Both the position numbers and the translations under genes were made by a program. The notes beneath the pieces are model-generated. The model had not been told where the DNA came from and did not search any database. It saw nothing but the letters and a program-made list of their open reading frames with translations. A stretch of 64,000 nt of DNA, from assembly GCF_001184025.1 (NCBI RefSeq), contig NZ_BBYG01000008.1, positions 124,001 through 188,000 on the forward strand, given 5' to 3'. The stretch is from Streptomyces maremycinicus (lineage in GTDB: Bacteria > Actinomycetota > Actinomycetes > Streptomycetales > Streptomycetaceae). Positions 50,787 through 59,749 of this stretch are shown one piece after another (position 1 is the stretch's first letter; each line of letters opens with the position of its first letter).

Positions 50787-51749
50787 TCAACCCGCGAACA
50801 CCGGACCCTGTACGACGGCGCGGGCGCGTCGGTACCAGCGCCAGCCGACCGTCTTCGGCCCGTCGCGGTACGGGGCGACACGGGCGCCTGATCCCGCCAG
50901 CCAGGCCCGGACGTCGGCGACGGTGTGACCGCGGCGCACGATGAGCCGGGCGATGCGGTAGGGCTCGTCGTGGTCCGAACTCAGCGCGTGCCGCACGGCG
51001 GTGGCCGTCTCGTAGCCCAGGGCCGCGGCGGTCCGCCGCACCCGGCCGCTGTTGTAGCCGTGCGGATAGGCGAGATGACGTATCCGGTGACCGAGGGCGT
51101 CCTCCAACACCGATCGGGAGAAACGCAGTTCGTGTGCGAGCGCCCGGGGTGCGAGGGTGTCCAACTGGGCGTGGGTGACGGTGTGGCTGCCGATCTCCAT
51201 GCCGTACGACTCGAGTCGCGCCGCCTGATCCAGCGTCATCATCGGCGCGGGCGGCAGCAGACTGCGCCCGCCCCGGGTGATCGCCCCGGTGGTGAGGTAG
51301 GCGGTGGCGGACAGTCCGCGTCCGGCCAGCGCCTCGGCGGTCGCGCCGGGCAGATCGGCGAAGCCGTCGTCGAAGGTGAGCAGCACCGGCCGGGGCGGCA
51401 GCGGCGCCCGCCCCGCGAGGTGGTCGGCGAGCGCGCTGATCGTGACAGGCGTACGGCCGCTGTCCACGACGGCGTCCAGATGCTGGCCGAACTGCTTCGG
51501 GCTGACGGTGAACTCGGCGATCCAGCCCGGCGGTTCCTCCATCACCGCGTGATAGAGGAACACCGGGATACTCGCGCCGCCCCCGCCCCCGCCCCCGCCC
51601 CCGCCCCCGCCCCCGCCGTCGCCGCTACGACGGTTGCCGTCATAGCGACCGCTGCCGCCGCCACGAGGGTGACCGGCAGCGCTGCCGCCCCCACGAGGGT
51701 GACCGGCGGCGCTTCCGCCTTCGTCGGATCCGCGCGCGGACGCCGTCAT
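50787..51749 (-). CDS. Polysaccharide deacetylase (CE4) with poly-glycine arm
   Basis: 320 residues. Residues 1-58 are low complexity: SAAGHPRGGG twice, then 14 glycines. From about 60 the NodB fold begins: IPVFLYHAVMEEP, then VLLTFDDGFADLP (metal Asp), MEIGSHTVTHAQLD (two metal His) and RHLAYPHGYNSGRVRRTAAALGY (base/acid motif). No signal peptide is seen; the arm replaces it, so export is uncertain. ATG overlaps the stop of the upstream GT2 gene (ATGA). It likely deacetylates GlcNAc residues of the locus polymer. Confidence 0.82.
   Translation of the reverse strand: MTASARGSDEGGSAAGHPRGGGSAAGHPRGGGSGRYDGNRRSGDGGGGGGGGGGGGGGASIPVFLYHAVMEEPPGWIAEFTVSPKQFGQHLDAVVDSGRTPVTISALADHLAGRAPLPPRPVLLTFDDGFADLPGATAEALAGRGLSATAYLTTGAITRGGRSLLPPAPMMTLDQAARLESYGMEIGSHTVTHAQLDTLAPRALAHELRFSRSVLEDALGHRIRHLAYPHGYNSGRVRRTAAALGYETATAVRHALSSDHDEPYRIARLIVRRGHTVADVRAWLAGSGARVAPYRDGPKTVGWRWYRRARAVVQGPVFAG
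51577..51612. repeat. CCGCCC hexamer, six units, coding poly-glycine
   Basis: Six exact CCGCCC units in tandem; read on the minus strand they encode a glycine run in the deacetylase. Gain or loss of units keeps the frame. Confidence 0.95.
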
Positions 51750-53179
51750 CGCGCGGCACCTCGCAGCGCGTGCCGGGCCCGCAGATACCCCACCGGCCCG
51801 TAGAGCATGCCGCGCCGCTGGAGCCGGGAGAGCCGGGCGGGCCAGGCGTGGGTCCGGGCGTCGTGCCCGCCCGGGGCGCCGTCGGGAGAGCCGTGCGCCC
51901 CGGGTTCCGCCGCCCGGCTCGCCGTCAGCGTGCGCGCGTGGACGAGCCCCCGGGGCAGCCGGGCCAGGAACGCGGGCAGCAGGGCGGGCCGGTGGACGAG
52001 GATCGCCGTCAGGTAGGCGGTCAGGCCGGCGCCGTAGCCGTACGCCTGGGTCTCCAGGTCCCGCCAGGTCTCCCGGTGGTGGTGCCAGACCAGGGCCAGC
52101 GGCGTGTAGTGCAGCCGGTGGCCCCCGGCGAGGACCCGGACGAACCCGTAGAGGTCGTCACCGCCCCGCGCGCGAGTCCCCGCGCCGGTCGCCGGGTCGA
52201 AACCGCCGACCGCCCGCAGCACCTCCGTACGGAACGCCATGTTGGCGCCGGAGCCGAAACGGCCGGCGGTGAACGGGAACAGCGGTTCGTCGGCGGGCGG
52301 GTCCTGCGGGTCGTACGTGCGGGCCGAGAAGCCCTTGGCGAAGCCGCCGTGGCTCTCCAGGAGGACCTGGGCCGGGGTCCGCAGCCGGGCCGGCAGGATC
52401 AGGCCGGTGACGCAGCCGAGGCCCGGGTCGGCGGTGAAGGGCACGGTGAGTTCCGTGAGCCAGCGCGGGTCCGCCACGACGTCGTCGTCGGTGAAGGCGA
52501 TCACCTCGCCGTGCGCGCTCCCGACGCCCCTGTTGTGGGCGACGGCGAGGCCCGGCACCGGTTCGGTGATGTACCGCACGCGCTCCGCGTACTTGCGTTG
52601 GACCAGCTCCCGGGTGGCGTCCGTCGCGGGGGCGTTGTCGACGACGACGATCTCGAAGTCCGGGTGATCCTGGGCGAGCAGCGAGTCGAGGGCGTGGGCG
52701 AGCTTCTCGACACGCTCACGGGTGGCGACGACGACGGTGGTGAAAGGCACGGTGGCGGTCGGGACTACGGCGGTCGTGGCGGTGGCGGTGGCGGTGGCGG
52801 TGGCGGACGGGACGGCGGCGGTCGCGGTCGGGGTCGGGGCGGCGGCGGTCGTGGCCCGGGCGGTCGGGTTCGGGGCGGTCGGGGTCGGGGCGGCCCCGGG
52901 TGCGGGCTCCGCCGAGTGCGGCGGGAGTGCCCGCTCGCCGACGGCCAGGCCCATCAGTACCGCCTTCGGGTCCGCGCCCTCCGGTACCGACCCCAGCAGT
53001 GTCCCGATCGGCCGCCCACCCCTCCTGACCAGGACGAACACCTCGCCGTGGGTCACGGGCGGACTTCCCGGCCCCGGCCCGAGGACACCCCCGTCGTCCA
53101 GTTCGAGCTCGGCGACCTGCACCGGCTCGATGTCCAGGAACCTCTGGATCTCCCGCTGTGCACGTGCAGCGCGGTGCAT
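51746..53179 (-). CDS. Family 2 glycosyltransferase with Ala/Thr/Pro linker
   Basis: 477 residues from ATG 53179, preceded by AAGGGGGG. Residues 1-90 are a small beta-rich domain of unknown role (VQVAELELDDGG, GEVFVLVRRGGRPIGTLLGSV); 90-145 is an Ala/Thr/Pro low-complexity linker; from about 145 the GT2 fold reads VVVATRERVEKLAHALDSLL, IVVVDNAP, then IAFTDDDVVADPRW (DxD-like), and GGDDLYGFVRVL. It should transfer sugar from a nucleotide donor in the cytoplasm. Operon with the deacetylase downstream. Confidence 0.85.
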   Translation of the reverse strand: MHRAARAQREIQRFLDIEPVQVAELELDDGGVLGPGPGSPPVTHGEVFVLVRRGGRPIGTLLGSVPEGADPKAVLMGLAVGERALPPHSAEPAPGAAPTPTAPNPTARATTAAAPTPTATAAVPSATATATATATTAVVPTATVPFTTVVVATRERVEKLAHALDSLLAQDHPDFEIVVVDNAPATDATRELVQRKYAERVRYITEPVPGLAVAHNRGVGSAHGEVIAFTDDDVVADPRWLTELTVPFTADPGLGCVTGLILPARLRTPAQVLLESHGGFAKGFSARTYDPQDPPADEPLFPFTAGRFGSGANMAFRTEVLRAVGGFDPATGAGTRARGGDDLYGFVRVLAGGHRLHYTPLALVWHHHRETWRDLETQAYGYGAGLTAYLTAILVHRPALLPAFLARLPRGLVHARTLTASRAAEPGAHGSPDGAPGGHDARTHAWPARLSRLQRRGMLYGPVGYLRARHALRGAAR

Positions 53180-53405
53180 GAACCCCCCTTGTCTCACGCC
53201 GATGACGGCCCTCGCATCCGTCGGCCCGTCCCGCCCGTCCCGCCCGTCCCGCCCATCCGCCCATCGGCCCGTCCCGCCCGTCGGACCCCTTACATCCCCC
53301 GGCGTGCCTACTGGCCGCCGCCGCCCGTTGCGGTCACCGTCACCGTCACCGTCACCGTCACCGTCACCAGCGCCAGCACCGGCACCAGCACCGGCACGGT
53401 CATGG
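53180..53405. other. Repeat-rich gap between GT2 and BcsL-like genes
   Basis: No gene. The 226 bases hold CCCGTCCCGCCC-type words at 53225-53285 and an exact hexamer array downstream. A promoter for the GT2-deacetylase pair should lie here, but none is clear. Confidence 0.6.
53333..53368. repeat. GTCACC hexamer, six units
   Basis: Six exact tandem copies of GTCACC in the gap upstream of the GT2 gene, followed by AGCACCGGCACC words. Confidence 0.95.
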
Positions 53406-54491
53406 TCATGGTCGGCGCAGTCGGCCCGCACCCTTCAGGGTCCGCGCGGCCGCCGCGGCGAGTCTCGGTCGGTTGCGCACGAAGTGATGCGCCCGGCGGG
53501 ACGGCTCACGGCTGAGCCAGTGGAGCGCGGCGCCCACCCCCGGGCACGACCACGCTCCCTCGTACACGGGCAGCTCCCCGGTCTTCAGCGAGTCCTTGTA
53601 CTCGGACGCGCCCCGCCCCAGGTCGAGCAGTGCGATGCCCTCGGCGGCGGCCGACTCGGCCATCCGCAGATGCAGCACCAGGCCGGGCGAGAACTTCGCG
53701 AACTCCGGTTCGTAGGAAGGGAACCAGCAGGCCAGGACGGTCGACGAACGCAGCCCGAAGTGCGCGGCGACCGGCCGGTCACCGGCGTAGAGGACGGAGA
53801 GCGTGCCGGAGCACTCCGGCGCGCGGGTCGCGGAGAGCAGGTCCACGAGCCGGGTGATCCACTCCTGCGCGAACCGGTCCCGGCGGCCGGTCCTGCGGTA
53901 CTGCGCGGACTTCCACGCCCTGAGCGTGCGCAGCGCGGCCGGATCACGCTCGTCGAACACGAACCGCAGCTCCCCGACCTGGCGGCCGAGCCTGCGCTCC
54001 TTGGCCAGGGTCGTCTTCAGGAACTTCGGCGACTGGGCGCGCAGCACGGACTCGTACGTCTCGTAACCCTTTGCCACGTCGATGACATAGGAGGCGTACT
54101 CCTCGGCGGCGTGCGCGGTGAACAGCCCTTGCCCCGCCTCCAGGTTGTCGAAGGCGAAGCTCGACAGGGCGCACGCCCCCATCAGTTCGGCGGCGTCCAG
54201 CCCGATGCCCGGGGCCAGCACCGCGCCCTGCGCGTCCGAGACGCCGTACGCGAGGGCCTGACCCTGTCCGAGCCGGCCGCGCTCGTGCGGCAGGAAGCCG
54301 ACCGGATCCCGCCCCTCGTACACCACGGCCACCCGCGAGCGTGGCCGTACCAGGCCCACGGCGTCGGTGAACTCCGGTTCCATGAAGGGGTTTCGCGGAA
54401 GCGCCGACGCGGCGCGCAGCGTGCGCCAGCACTCCCTCTCCCCCTCGCCGAGGTCCTGCGGACTCAGCACACGAATGCGCCCACTGCTCAA
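53406..54491 (-). CDS. BcsL/CelD-type GNAT acyltransferase
   Basis: 361 residues. The double-GNAT fold of proteins linked to cellulose and capsule synthesis: NPFMEPEFTDAV early, WKSAQYRRTGRRDRF in the middle, and LVLHLRMAESAAAEGIALLDLGRGASEYKDSLKTG near the end are typical of this group. It probably acylates a sugar or lipid precursor of the locus. TTG 54491 follows GGGGGG at fitting distance; a GTG eight codons inside is an alternative. Confidence 0.82.
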   Translation of the reverse strand: MSSGRIRVLSPQDLGEGERECWRTLRAASALPRNPFMEPEFTDAVGLVRPRSRVAVVYEGRDPVGFLPHERGRLGQGQALAYGVSDAQGAVLAPGIGLDAAELMGACALSSFAFDNLEAGQGLFTAHAAEEYASYVIDVAKGYETYESVLRAQSPKFLKTTLAKERRLGRQVGELRFVFDERDPAALRTLRAWKSAQYRRTGRRDRFAQEWITRLVDLLSATRAPECSGTLSVLYAGDRPVAAHFGLRSSTVLACWFPSYEPEFAKFSPGLVLHLRMAESAAAEGIALLDLGRGASEYKDSLKTGELPVYEGAWSCPGVGAALHWLSREPSRRAHHFVRNRPRLAAAAARTLKGAGRLRRP

Positions 54492-54760
54492 CCCGACCCC
54501 CCGATCAAGTCCCCCTGGACACCTGGACGGTACCGCTCCAACCGGGCGTGGCGGTAGGTAGCGTCATATGTTGCTGCCAACCGGTGCAGAGGCCTTCAAC
54601 CGTGCGCTACCCGGCGATGTGCCAGAAAGGCACTTCAATGAGTCGGTCGGCAGCCAGTCGTGAGCCAGGCGCACAAGGGGAGTTGGCAGAACCGGACAGG
54701 ACTTGGACGTCGTCCGGTTCGCGTCGAACCCGGGGGGCTCGGGATCCGTATTCTCTGATC

Positions 54761-55585
54761 ATGGCCGCACCCACCGCATATGCCGAGCGCACCGCGTACT
54801 CCCTCATCGCCACCGATCTGGACGGGACGCTGCTCCGCGGCGACGACACCTTCTCCGACCGGTCGCTCGACGCGCTCGCGCGGGTGGCGGCCGCCGGCGC
54901 ACGCCATCTGGTGGTGACGGGACGGCCCGCGCCCCGGGTGCGCCCGTTGCTCGACCGGCTGCACAGCAGGGGGCTCGCGGTGTGCGGACAGGGCGCGCAG
55001 TTGTACGACGCCGCCGCGGACCGTCTGCTGTGGTCGGTCACCCTGGACCGGGAGCTGGCCGAGACCGCGCTCGGCAAGATCGAGGCGGAGGTCGGGCAGC
55101 TGTACGCGGCCGTCGACCAGGACGGGGTGGACGGGCTGACGCTCATCGAGCCGGGCTACCGGATGCCGCATCCGACGCTGCCCGCCCTGCGCGTCGGTCG
55201 GCGCGACGACCTGTGGTGCGAGCCGATCAGCAAGGTGCTGCTGCGCCATCCGACGCTGTCGGACGACGAGTTGGCGTCGACGGCCCGCTCGGTGGTCGGT
55301 TCGCTGGCCACCGTCACCATGTCGGGGCCGGGCACGGTCGAGCTCCAGCCCTGCGGGATCACCAAGGCGACGGGCCTGGCCCTGGCCGCCGGACATCTGG
55401 GGCTGCGGCCCGAGGACACCATCGCCTTCGGGGACATGCCCAACGACATCCCGATGTTCGACTGGGCGGCTCGTGGCGTCGCCATGGCCAACGCCCATCC
55501 GGAACTCAAGGTGGTGGCCGACGAGGTCACGACGTCGAACGAGGACGACGGCGTGGCCGTCGTCCTCGAACGCATGTTCCCTTAA
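54761..55585 (+). CDS. HAD-superfamily (Cof-type) phosphatase
   Basis: 274 residues from ATG 54761. DLDGTLL holds the nucleophile Asp19 and Asp21; HLVVTGRP is motif II; KATGLALAAGHLGL the motif III Lys; and IAFGDMPNDIPMF (about 221-233) motif IV, with a large C2b cap. Members dephosphorylate sugar phosphates or flavin/PLP compounds. A TATTCT hexamer ends 6 bases before ATG and no ribosome site is visible, so the transcript may be leaderless. Divergent from the BcsL-like gene across 269 bases. Confidence 0.9.
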   Translation: MAAPTAYAERTAYSLIATDLDGTLLRGDDTFSDRSLDALARVAAAGARHLVVTGRPAPRVRPLLDRLHSRGLAVCGQGAQLYDAAADRLLWSVTLDRELAETALGKIEAEVGQLYAAVDQDGVDGLTLIEPGYRMPHPTLPALRVGRRDDLWCEPISKVLLRHPTLSDDELASTARSVVGSLATVTMSGPGTVELQPCGITKATGLALAAGHLGLRPEDTIAFGDMPNDIPMFDWAARGVAMANAHPELKVVADEVTTSNEDDGVAVVLERMFP

Positions 55586-55677
55586 CCGGTCACCTCGGCT
55601 ACCGGCTACCGGCTACCGGGCGCCGGTCACCGGCCGCCGGGCCCCGGGCCCCGGCGGTCGGTGAGCCGGTGACCGGT
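55585..55677. terminator. Bidirectional terminator between HAD and transglycosylase genes
   Basis: The main stem is ACCGGCCGCCGGG (55629-55641) against CCCGGCGGTCGGT (55650-55662), 13 pairs with one G-U. It is nested in a second perfect stem, ACCGGTCACC (55585-55594) with GGTGACCGGT (55668-55677). Both gene ends point at it. CTACCGG 7-mers lie between. Confidence 0.85.
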
Positions 55678-55686
55678 CTGGGTCGA

Positions 55687-56160
55687 TCAGTACGCGCCGA
55701 ACACGTTGTCGATCGAGCCGTAGCGCGCGGCCGCGTAGTTGCAGGCGGCGGTGATGTTCGCGACCGGGTCGTAGGAGTCCCACGACGTACCGTCGACGTG
55801 GTAGGCGCGGAAGGTCGGGTCGATGACCTGGAGCAGCCCCTTGGACGGGATGCCCGCGGCCGCGTTGGAGTCCCAGAGGTTGATGGCGTTGGGGTTGCCG
55901 GAGGACTCGCGGATGACGTTGCGGTAGATGCCGTTGTACGTCCCCGGGATGCCGTGCTGCCCCATGACCTGGAGGGAGGCGCGGATCCAGCCGTCGAGGT
56001 TGTTGGCGTAGCCGAGGCTGGTGGCGGTGGAGACGGCCGGGGTCGCCGCGGAGGCGGTGGTCGCCCCGAGTACGGGGAGAGCGAGCACGGCCGCGCCGGT
56101 GGCGGCGACGGCGAGCGTGCGGACGAAACGGTTGCGGCGCGGCTGAGCGGCAGCGGGCAT
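55687..56160 (-). CDS. Small secreted lytic transglycosylase (SLT domain)
   Basis: 157 residues from ATG 56160 after GGAGAGGAAA. A signal peptide covers about 1-39 (cut near ASA-ATP). The rest is a compact SLT/goose-lysozyme-like domain: WIRASLQVMGQHGIPGTYNGI, then NVIRESSGNPNAINLWDSNA with catalytic Glu (about 85), and GLLQVIDPTFRAY. It should cleave peptidoglycan glycan strands. A ydaO-type riboswitch in its leader links it to c-di-AMP, as for other Streptomyces wall hydrolases active in germination and sporulation. Confidence 0.9.
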   Translation of the reverse strand: MPAAAQPRRNRFVRTLAVAATGAAVLALPVLGATTASAATPAVSTATSLGYANNLDGWIRASLQVMGQHGIPGTYNGIYRNVIRESSGNPNAINLWDSNAAAGIPSKGLLQVIDPTFRAYHVDGTSWDSYDPVANITAACNYAAARYGSIDNVFGAY

Positions 56161-56177
56161 GACGAATTTCCTCTCCG

Positions 56178-56385
56178 GCGCCTGCGAGGTGAGCTGTCGG
56201 GTTCGGGCGGGAGCTGCCCGGTCGCGTCCTGACGGTCGCGGCTTGACCCCTAGCCGTACGGCTTGTCCGTTTCGTCTTGCATATCCAAGACATCCGGAAA
56301 ATCCGTTTCGGCGACTTACCTGGTTCCCCCGCTCCTGCCGAGCGTTATCGATGGGTGTACGGGCGGCGGCAGGATTCGGCGTTCC
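56178..56385 (-). promoter_or_regulatory. ydaO-type c-di-AMP riboswitch
   Basis: Read on the minus strand, the leader contains GGCAGGAGCGGGGGAACCA (about 56339-56321) and CGAACCCGACAGCTCACC followed by TCGCAGGC (56205-56180), the two conserved blocks of the ydaO motif, with CGCCGAATCCTGCC (56381-56368) as the 5' partner of the first stem. The 3' block ends four bases before the GGAGAGG ribosome site, so folding could hide or free it. ydaO RNAs bind c-di-AMP and normally switch genes off. Outer boundaries are approximate. Confidence 0.9.
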
Positions 56386-57044
56386 GCCCGACAGGCCGGG
56401 AACGTATGCGAGAGCACATGTCCGGAACAAGTACCGGATTCACAGATGACCCCTATTGACCTTGGTCTGTGGCCTATGGGGTGCTTGATCCTTTGTGGGT
56501 GCAAACCTCCAACTTGCTTGAGGGGTGCGGAGGATAGGTGAGGAAGCGGCCTAAACCGGATCTTCGTCGGGAGTGAGCCAACTCACCGGCATCCACAAGT
56601 GCGGCAAATCGGGCATTAATCCCAACTCATTGTTAAAGGAACGGCAATGGAGTGTGGAGGAAAAAGCCCGCCGCCATAGGTGGCGCATTACGGGGGGCGG
56701 GCGGCGCATTGAGGGGAACGCGGGAGGAAATGCGTGATCGTCGTCACGTGGCGAAGAGGCGGCCGGACGTGCCGGGCCGGCGGATGCCGCGGTGCGGGAC
56801 ATGAATCCCGGCTTCGCGGAAACTCTCTCCATGTCCGCTCATATGAGCTGATCAACAACATATCGGGCGTGATCCCATAGCGCCTGGCCTGCGCGGCGCC
56901 TCCCGGGCGGGCCCATTCGAGCCCGCGGGACGTGGGGGCTATCGGTGATCGAAACGTGACCGGATACGCTGACTTGAGTGATGGCAGAGACCTATCGACA
57001 AACCGCGTAATCGCCAGTAGACACCAGCAGACAGGAGACCCCTC
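56386..57044. promoter_or_regulatory. Divergent promoter region of transglycosylase and polyprenyl synthase genes
   Basis: About 660 bases without a gene, AT-richer than average. It must hold the promoter of the riboswitch transcript and that of the polyprenyl synthase gene. TCCGG-N8-CCGGA (56421-56438) stands just ahead of the riboswitch. CGTGATCGTCGTCACG (56733-56748) is a perfect inverted repeat that matches the Streptomyces Crp pattern GTG-N6-GNCAC. Confidence 0.55.
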
Positions 57045-58055
57045 GTGACCGTCGTCGGGCCGTTCGGGCTGAGCGTGCGGGACCAGGCTCTGGAAGCCGA
57101 TGTCCAGGCCGGATTGGCGGCTGTCGAGGAAGGCTTGCTCGAGGCCACCAAGAGTGAGGTCCCGTTCATCACGGAGGCCGCCCAGCACCTCGTACGCGCG
57201 GGCGGGAAGCGGTTCCGTCCGCTGCTCGTGGTGCTCGCGTCGCAGTTCGGTGACCCGTACGCGCCGGGTGTCGTGCCCTCGGCCGTGGTGGTGGAGCTGA
57301 CGCATCTGGCCACGCTGTACCACGACGACGTCATGGACGAGGCGGCCGTGCGGCGCGGGGTGTCCAGCGCGAACACCCGCTGGGGGAACTCCGTCGCCGT
57401 CCTCACGGGTGACTTCCTCTTCGCGCGGGCCTCGCACATCCTGGCCGACCTCGGGCCCGAGGCGGTACGGGTGCAGGCGGAGGCGTTCGAGCGGCTGGTC
57501 ACCGGGCAGATCCTGGAGACCGCGGGGCCGACGGACGGGCGGGACCCGGTCGACCACTACCTCGACGTGCTCGGCGGCAAGACGGGTTCGCTGGTGGCCG
57601 TGGCCTGTCGGTTCGGCGCGATGATGTCCGGCGCCGACGAGACGGTCGTCGACGTGCTCACGCAGTACGGCGAGCGGCTCGGCGTCGCCTTCCAGCTGGC
57701 GGACGACGTCCTGGACATCGCCTCCGACTCGCACGAGTCGGGCAAGACGCCGGGGACGGACCTGCGCGAGGGCGTTCCCACGCTGCCGGTGCTGCGGCTG
57801 CGGGAGCGGGCGGCACGGCTGTCGCTGCCCGAGGACATCGCCCTGTGCGAGCTGCTGGACTCCGACCTGACCGACGACGACCGGCACACCGAGGCGCTGG
57901 AGAGGCTCCGGGCCCACCCGGCGCTGGAGCAGGCCCGCCGGGACACCGTGCGCTACGCGAAGGAAGCACGGTCCGCGCTGGCGCCGCTGCGGGAGTGCGA
58001 CGCGAAGGCGGCGCTGCTGGAACTCTGCGACGCGGTGGTCCACCGAGCGGGCTGA
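57045..58055 (+). CDS. Long-chain polyprenyl diphosphate synthase
   Basis: 336 residues. It condenses isopentenyl diphosphate units onto an allylic primer. The first Asp-rich motif DDVMD is near residue 93 (LYHDDVMDEA) with GGKRFRP upstream; the second, DDVLD, near 220 (QLADDVLDIA). The chain-length-setting residues before the first motif are small (THLATL), which fits long products. Near menaquinone genes, it probably makes the nona- or related prenyl tail of menaquinone. GTG 57045 follows ACAGGAG. Confidence 0.92.
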   Translation: MTVVGPFGLSVRDQALEADVQAGLAAVEEGLLEATKSEVPFITEAAQHLVRAGGKRFRPLLVVLASQFGDPYAPGVVPSAVVVELTHLATLYHDDVMDEAAVRRGVSSANTRWGNSVAVLTGDFLFARASHILADLGPEAVRVQAEAFERLVTGQILETAGPTDGRDPVDHYLDVLGGKTGSLVAVACRFGAMMSGADETVVDVLTQYGERLGVAFQLADDVLDIASDSHESGKTPGTDLREGVPTLPVLRLRERAARLSLPEDIALCELLDSDLTDDDRHTEALERLRAHPALEQARRDTVRYAKEARSALAPLRECDAKAALLELCDAVVHRAG

Positions 58056-58170
58056 CCCCGGCGGCCCCCCTACCAGTCCGGGACTGACCCCGGTGGCTCC
58101 GTACGGGTCCGGGGCTGACCCCGAAGGCCCCCGCCGGTCCGGGCTGATCCCTGGGACCCCTACGGGTCGG
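58049..58170. repeat. 30-bp imperfect tandem repeat starting at a stop codon
   Basis: Four units built on GGCTGACCCCGG...GTCCG: 58049-58080, 58081-58110, 58111-58140 and 58141-58170. The first includes the stop codon of the polyprenyl synthase gene, so each copy carries a TGA-like echo of the gene end. Confidence 0.85.
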
Positions 58171-58374
58171 GTGTCGGCTCGTCACCTTCGTGTCATACCG
58201 CAGGCGTATGTGGAGTTGAGCCCTCGGGTTGACGCTTCCCCTTGGCTGATTTGGTCAGATGGGAACCACGGAAAACACCACTCCTCACCGATTCGGGTGA
58301 GAATGGCGGCTTGGGGTGGGGACGTTAAAAGCGTGAGTTGACCAGCCGCCGCCGACGACGGAGGTAAGGCACAC

Positions 58375-59634
58375 ATGGCACCGAAGGCATCCGACGACAC
58401 CATGACCGGCGGGGAGCCGACCGCCGGCGAGGCCGACGACCTGCGCCTCGGACGGCGCAAGGCCGCCCGGTACATCGTCCCGGTCACCGTGATCGGTGTC
58501 GCGGCGGCGACGATCGGGCTGGTCCCGGCGCTCGCCGACTCCGGCGACCCCGACCTGCCGAAGATCACCGCTCAGCAGCTCCTCGACAAGATCGCCGCTT
58601 CGGACGTGCAGCAGCTGTCCGGCACGGTGAAGATCAGCACCGATCTCGGGCTGCCCGACCTCGGTGGACTGGAGAGCGGACTCCTCTCGGGCGCCACCCA
58701 GGGCGGCGACGGTTCGTCCGCCGACCCGTCCACCAAGCTCACCGAGCTCGCCGCCGGCACGCACACCCTGCGGGTCGCCGCCGACGGCCCGGACCGGCAG
58801 AAGCTCTCGCTGCTGGAGAAGGCCGCCGAATACAGCGTCATCCACAACGGCAAGGACGTGTGGGGGTACGACAGCGCCTCCAACGAGGTCTACCACTCGA
58901 CCGCCGAGGAGGGCTCGGACAAGGGTTCCGGCAAGGCGGAGACCCCGGTCCCGGCCACGCCCCAGGAGCTCACCGAGGACGCCCTCAAGGCGGTCGACGA
59001 CACGACCTCCGTGACCGTCGACGGCACCGTCCAGGTCGCCGGCCGTGACGCCTACAAGCTGCTGGTCGAGCCGAAGCAGTCCGGTTCCACGGTCGGCGCG
59101 ATCAGTGTGGCCGTGGACGCGAAGACGGGCCTGCCGCTGAAGTTCACGCTGACCCCGGCGAGCGGTGGCGCCGCCGTCGTGGACGCGGGCTTCACCCAGG
59201 TCAGCTTCGCCAAGCCCGCCGCGTCCACCTTCGACTTCACCGTCCCCAAGGGCGCGAAGGTCACCGAGGGTGACGAGGCCGGGGAGAGCGCTCCCGGCCA
59301 CGCGGGCAAGCCCGGCGACCTCGCGAAGGACCTCAAGGGCGCCGAGGGCGCGGAGGGCCTCGAGGGGCTCGACGGTCTCAACGTCCTCGGCGAGGGCTGG
59401 ACGTCCGTCGCCGTCATCGAGACCGGCGGCGAGGGCATGCCCTCGGGCGCGGAGGCGGGCGGCGACCTCGGCGGCTTCCTCGGCTCCTTCGGCGACAAGG
59501 TGAGCGGCAAGTTCGGCTCCGGCACCGTCTTCTCCACCCGCCTGATCAACGCCCTGATGACGGACGACGGCAAGGTCTACGTCGGCGCGGTCACCAAGGA
59601 CGCCCTGGTGAAGGCGGCGAACGCGGCGAAGTAG
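58375..59634 (+). CDS. LolA/RseB-like exported protein
   Basis: 419 residues. Residues 28-56 form a signal anchor (KAARYIVPVTVIGVAAATIGLV, then ALA). The outside part is a LolA/RseB-type beta-sheet: LSGTVKISTDLGLP at the start, HNGKDVWGYDSASNEVYHS, and VDAKTGLPLKFTLTPASGGAAVVDAGFTQVSF. A Gly/Glu-rich linker (about 305-345) precedes a last domain. In Gram-positives such proteins carry or sense lipids or lipoproteins at the membrane. ATG 58375 follows GGAGGTAAGG. It precedes an ABC exporter pair. Confidence 0.8.
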   Translation: MAPKASDDTMTGGEPTAGEADDLRLGRRKAARYIVPVTVIGVAAATIGLVPALADSGDPDLPKITAQQLLDKIAASDVQQLSGTVKISTDLGLPDLGGLESGLLSGATQGGDGSSADPSTKLTELAAGTHTLRVAADGPDRQKLSLLEKAAEYSVIHNGKDVWGYDSASNEVYHSTAEEGSDKGSGKAETPVPATPQELTEDALKAVDDTTSVTVDGTVQVAGRDAYKLLVEPKQSGSTVGAISVAVDAKTGLPLKFTLTPASGGAAVVDAGFTQVSFAKPAASTFDFTVPKGAKVTEGDEAGESAPGHAGKPGDLAKDLKGAEGAEGLEGLDGLNVLGEGWTSVAVIETGGEGMPSGAEAGGDLGGFLGSFGDKVSGKFGSGTVFSTRLINALMTDDGKVYVGAVTKDALVKAANAAK

Positions 59635-59749
59635 GCCGTGCGGCCGAGGCGTACGACATGGTCCGGTGGTGACATGCATGGTGAAGCAGGGCAGAGGCCG
59701 GCCCGCGCAAACCCGACACCGCGGGCCGGGAAGCCGGAGGGGGAAGCCG

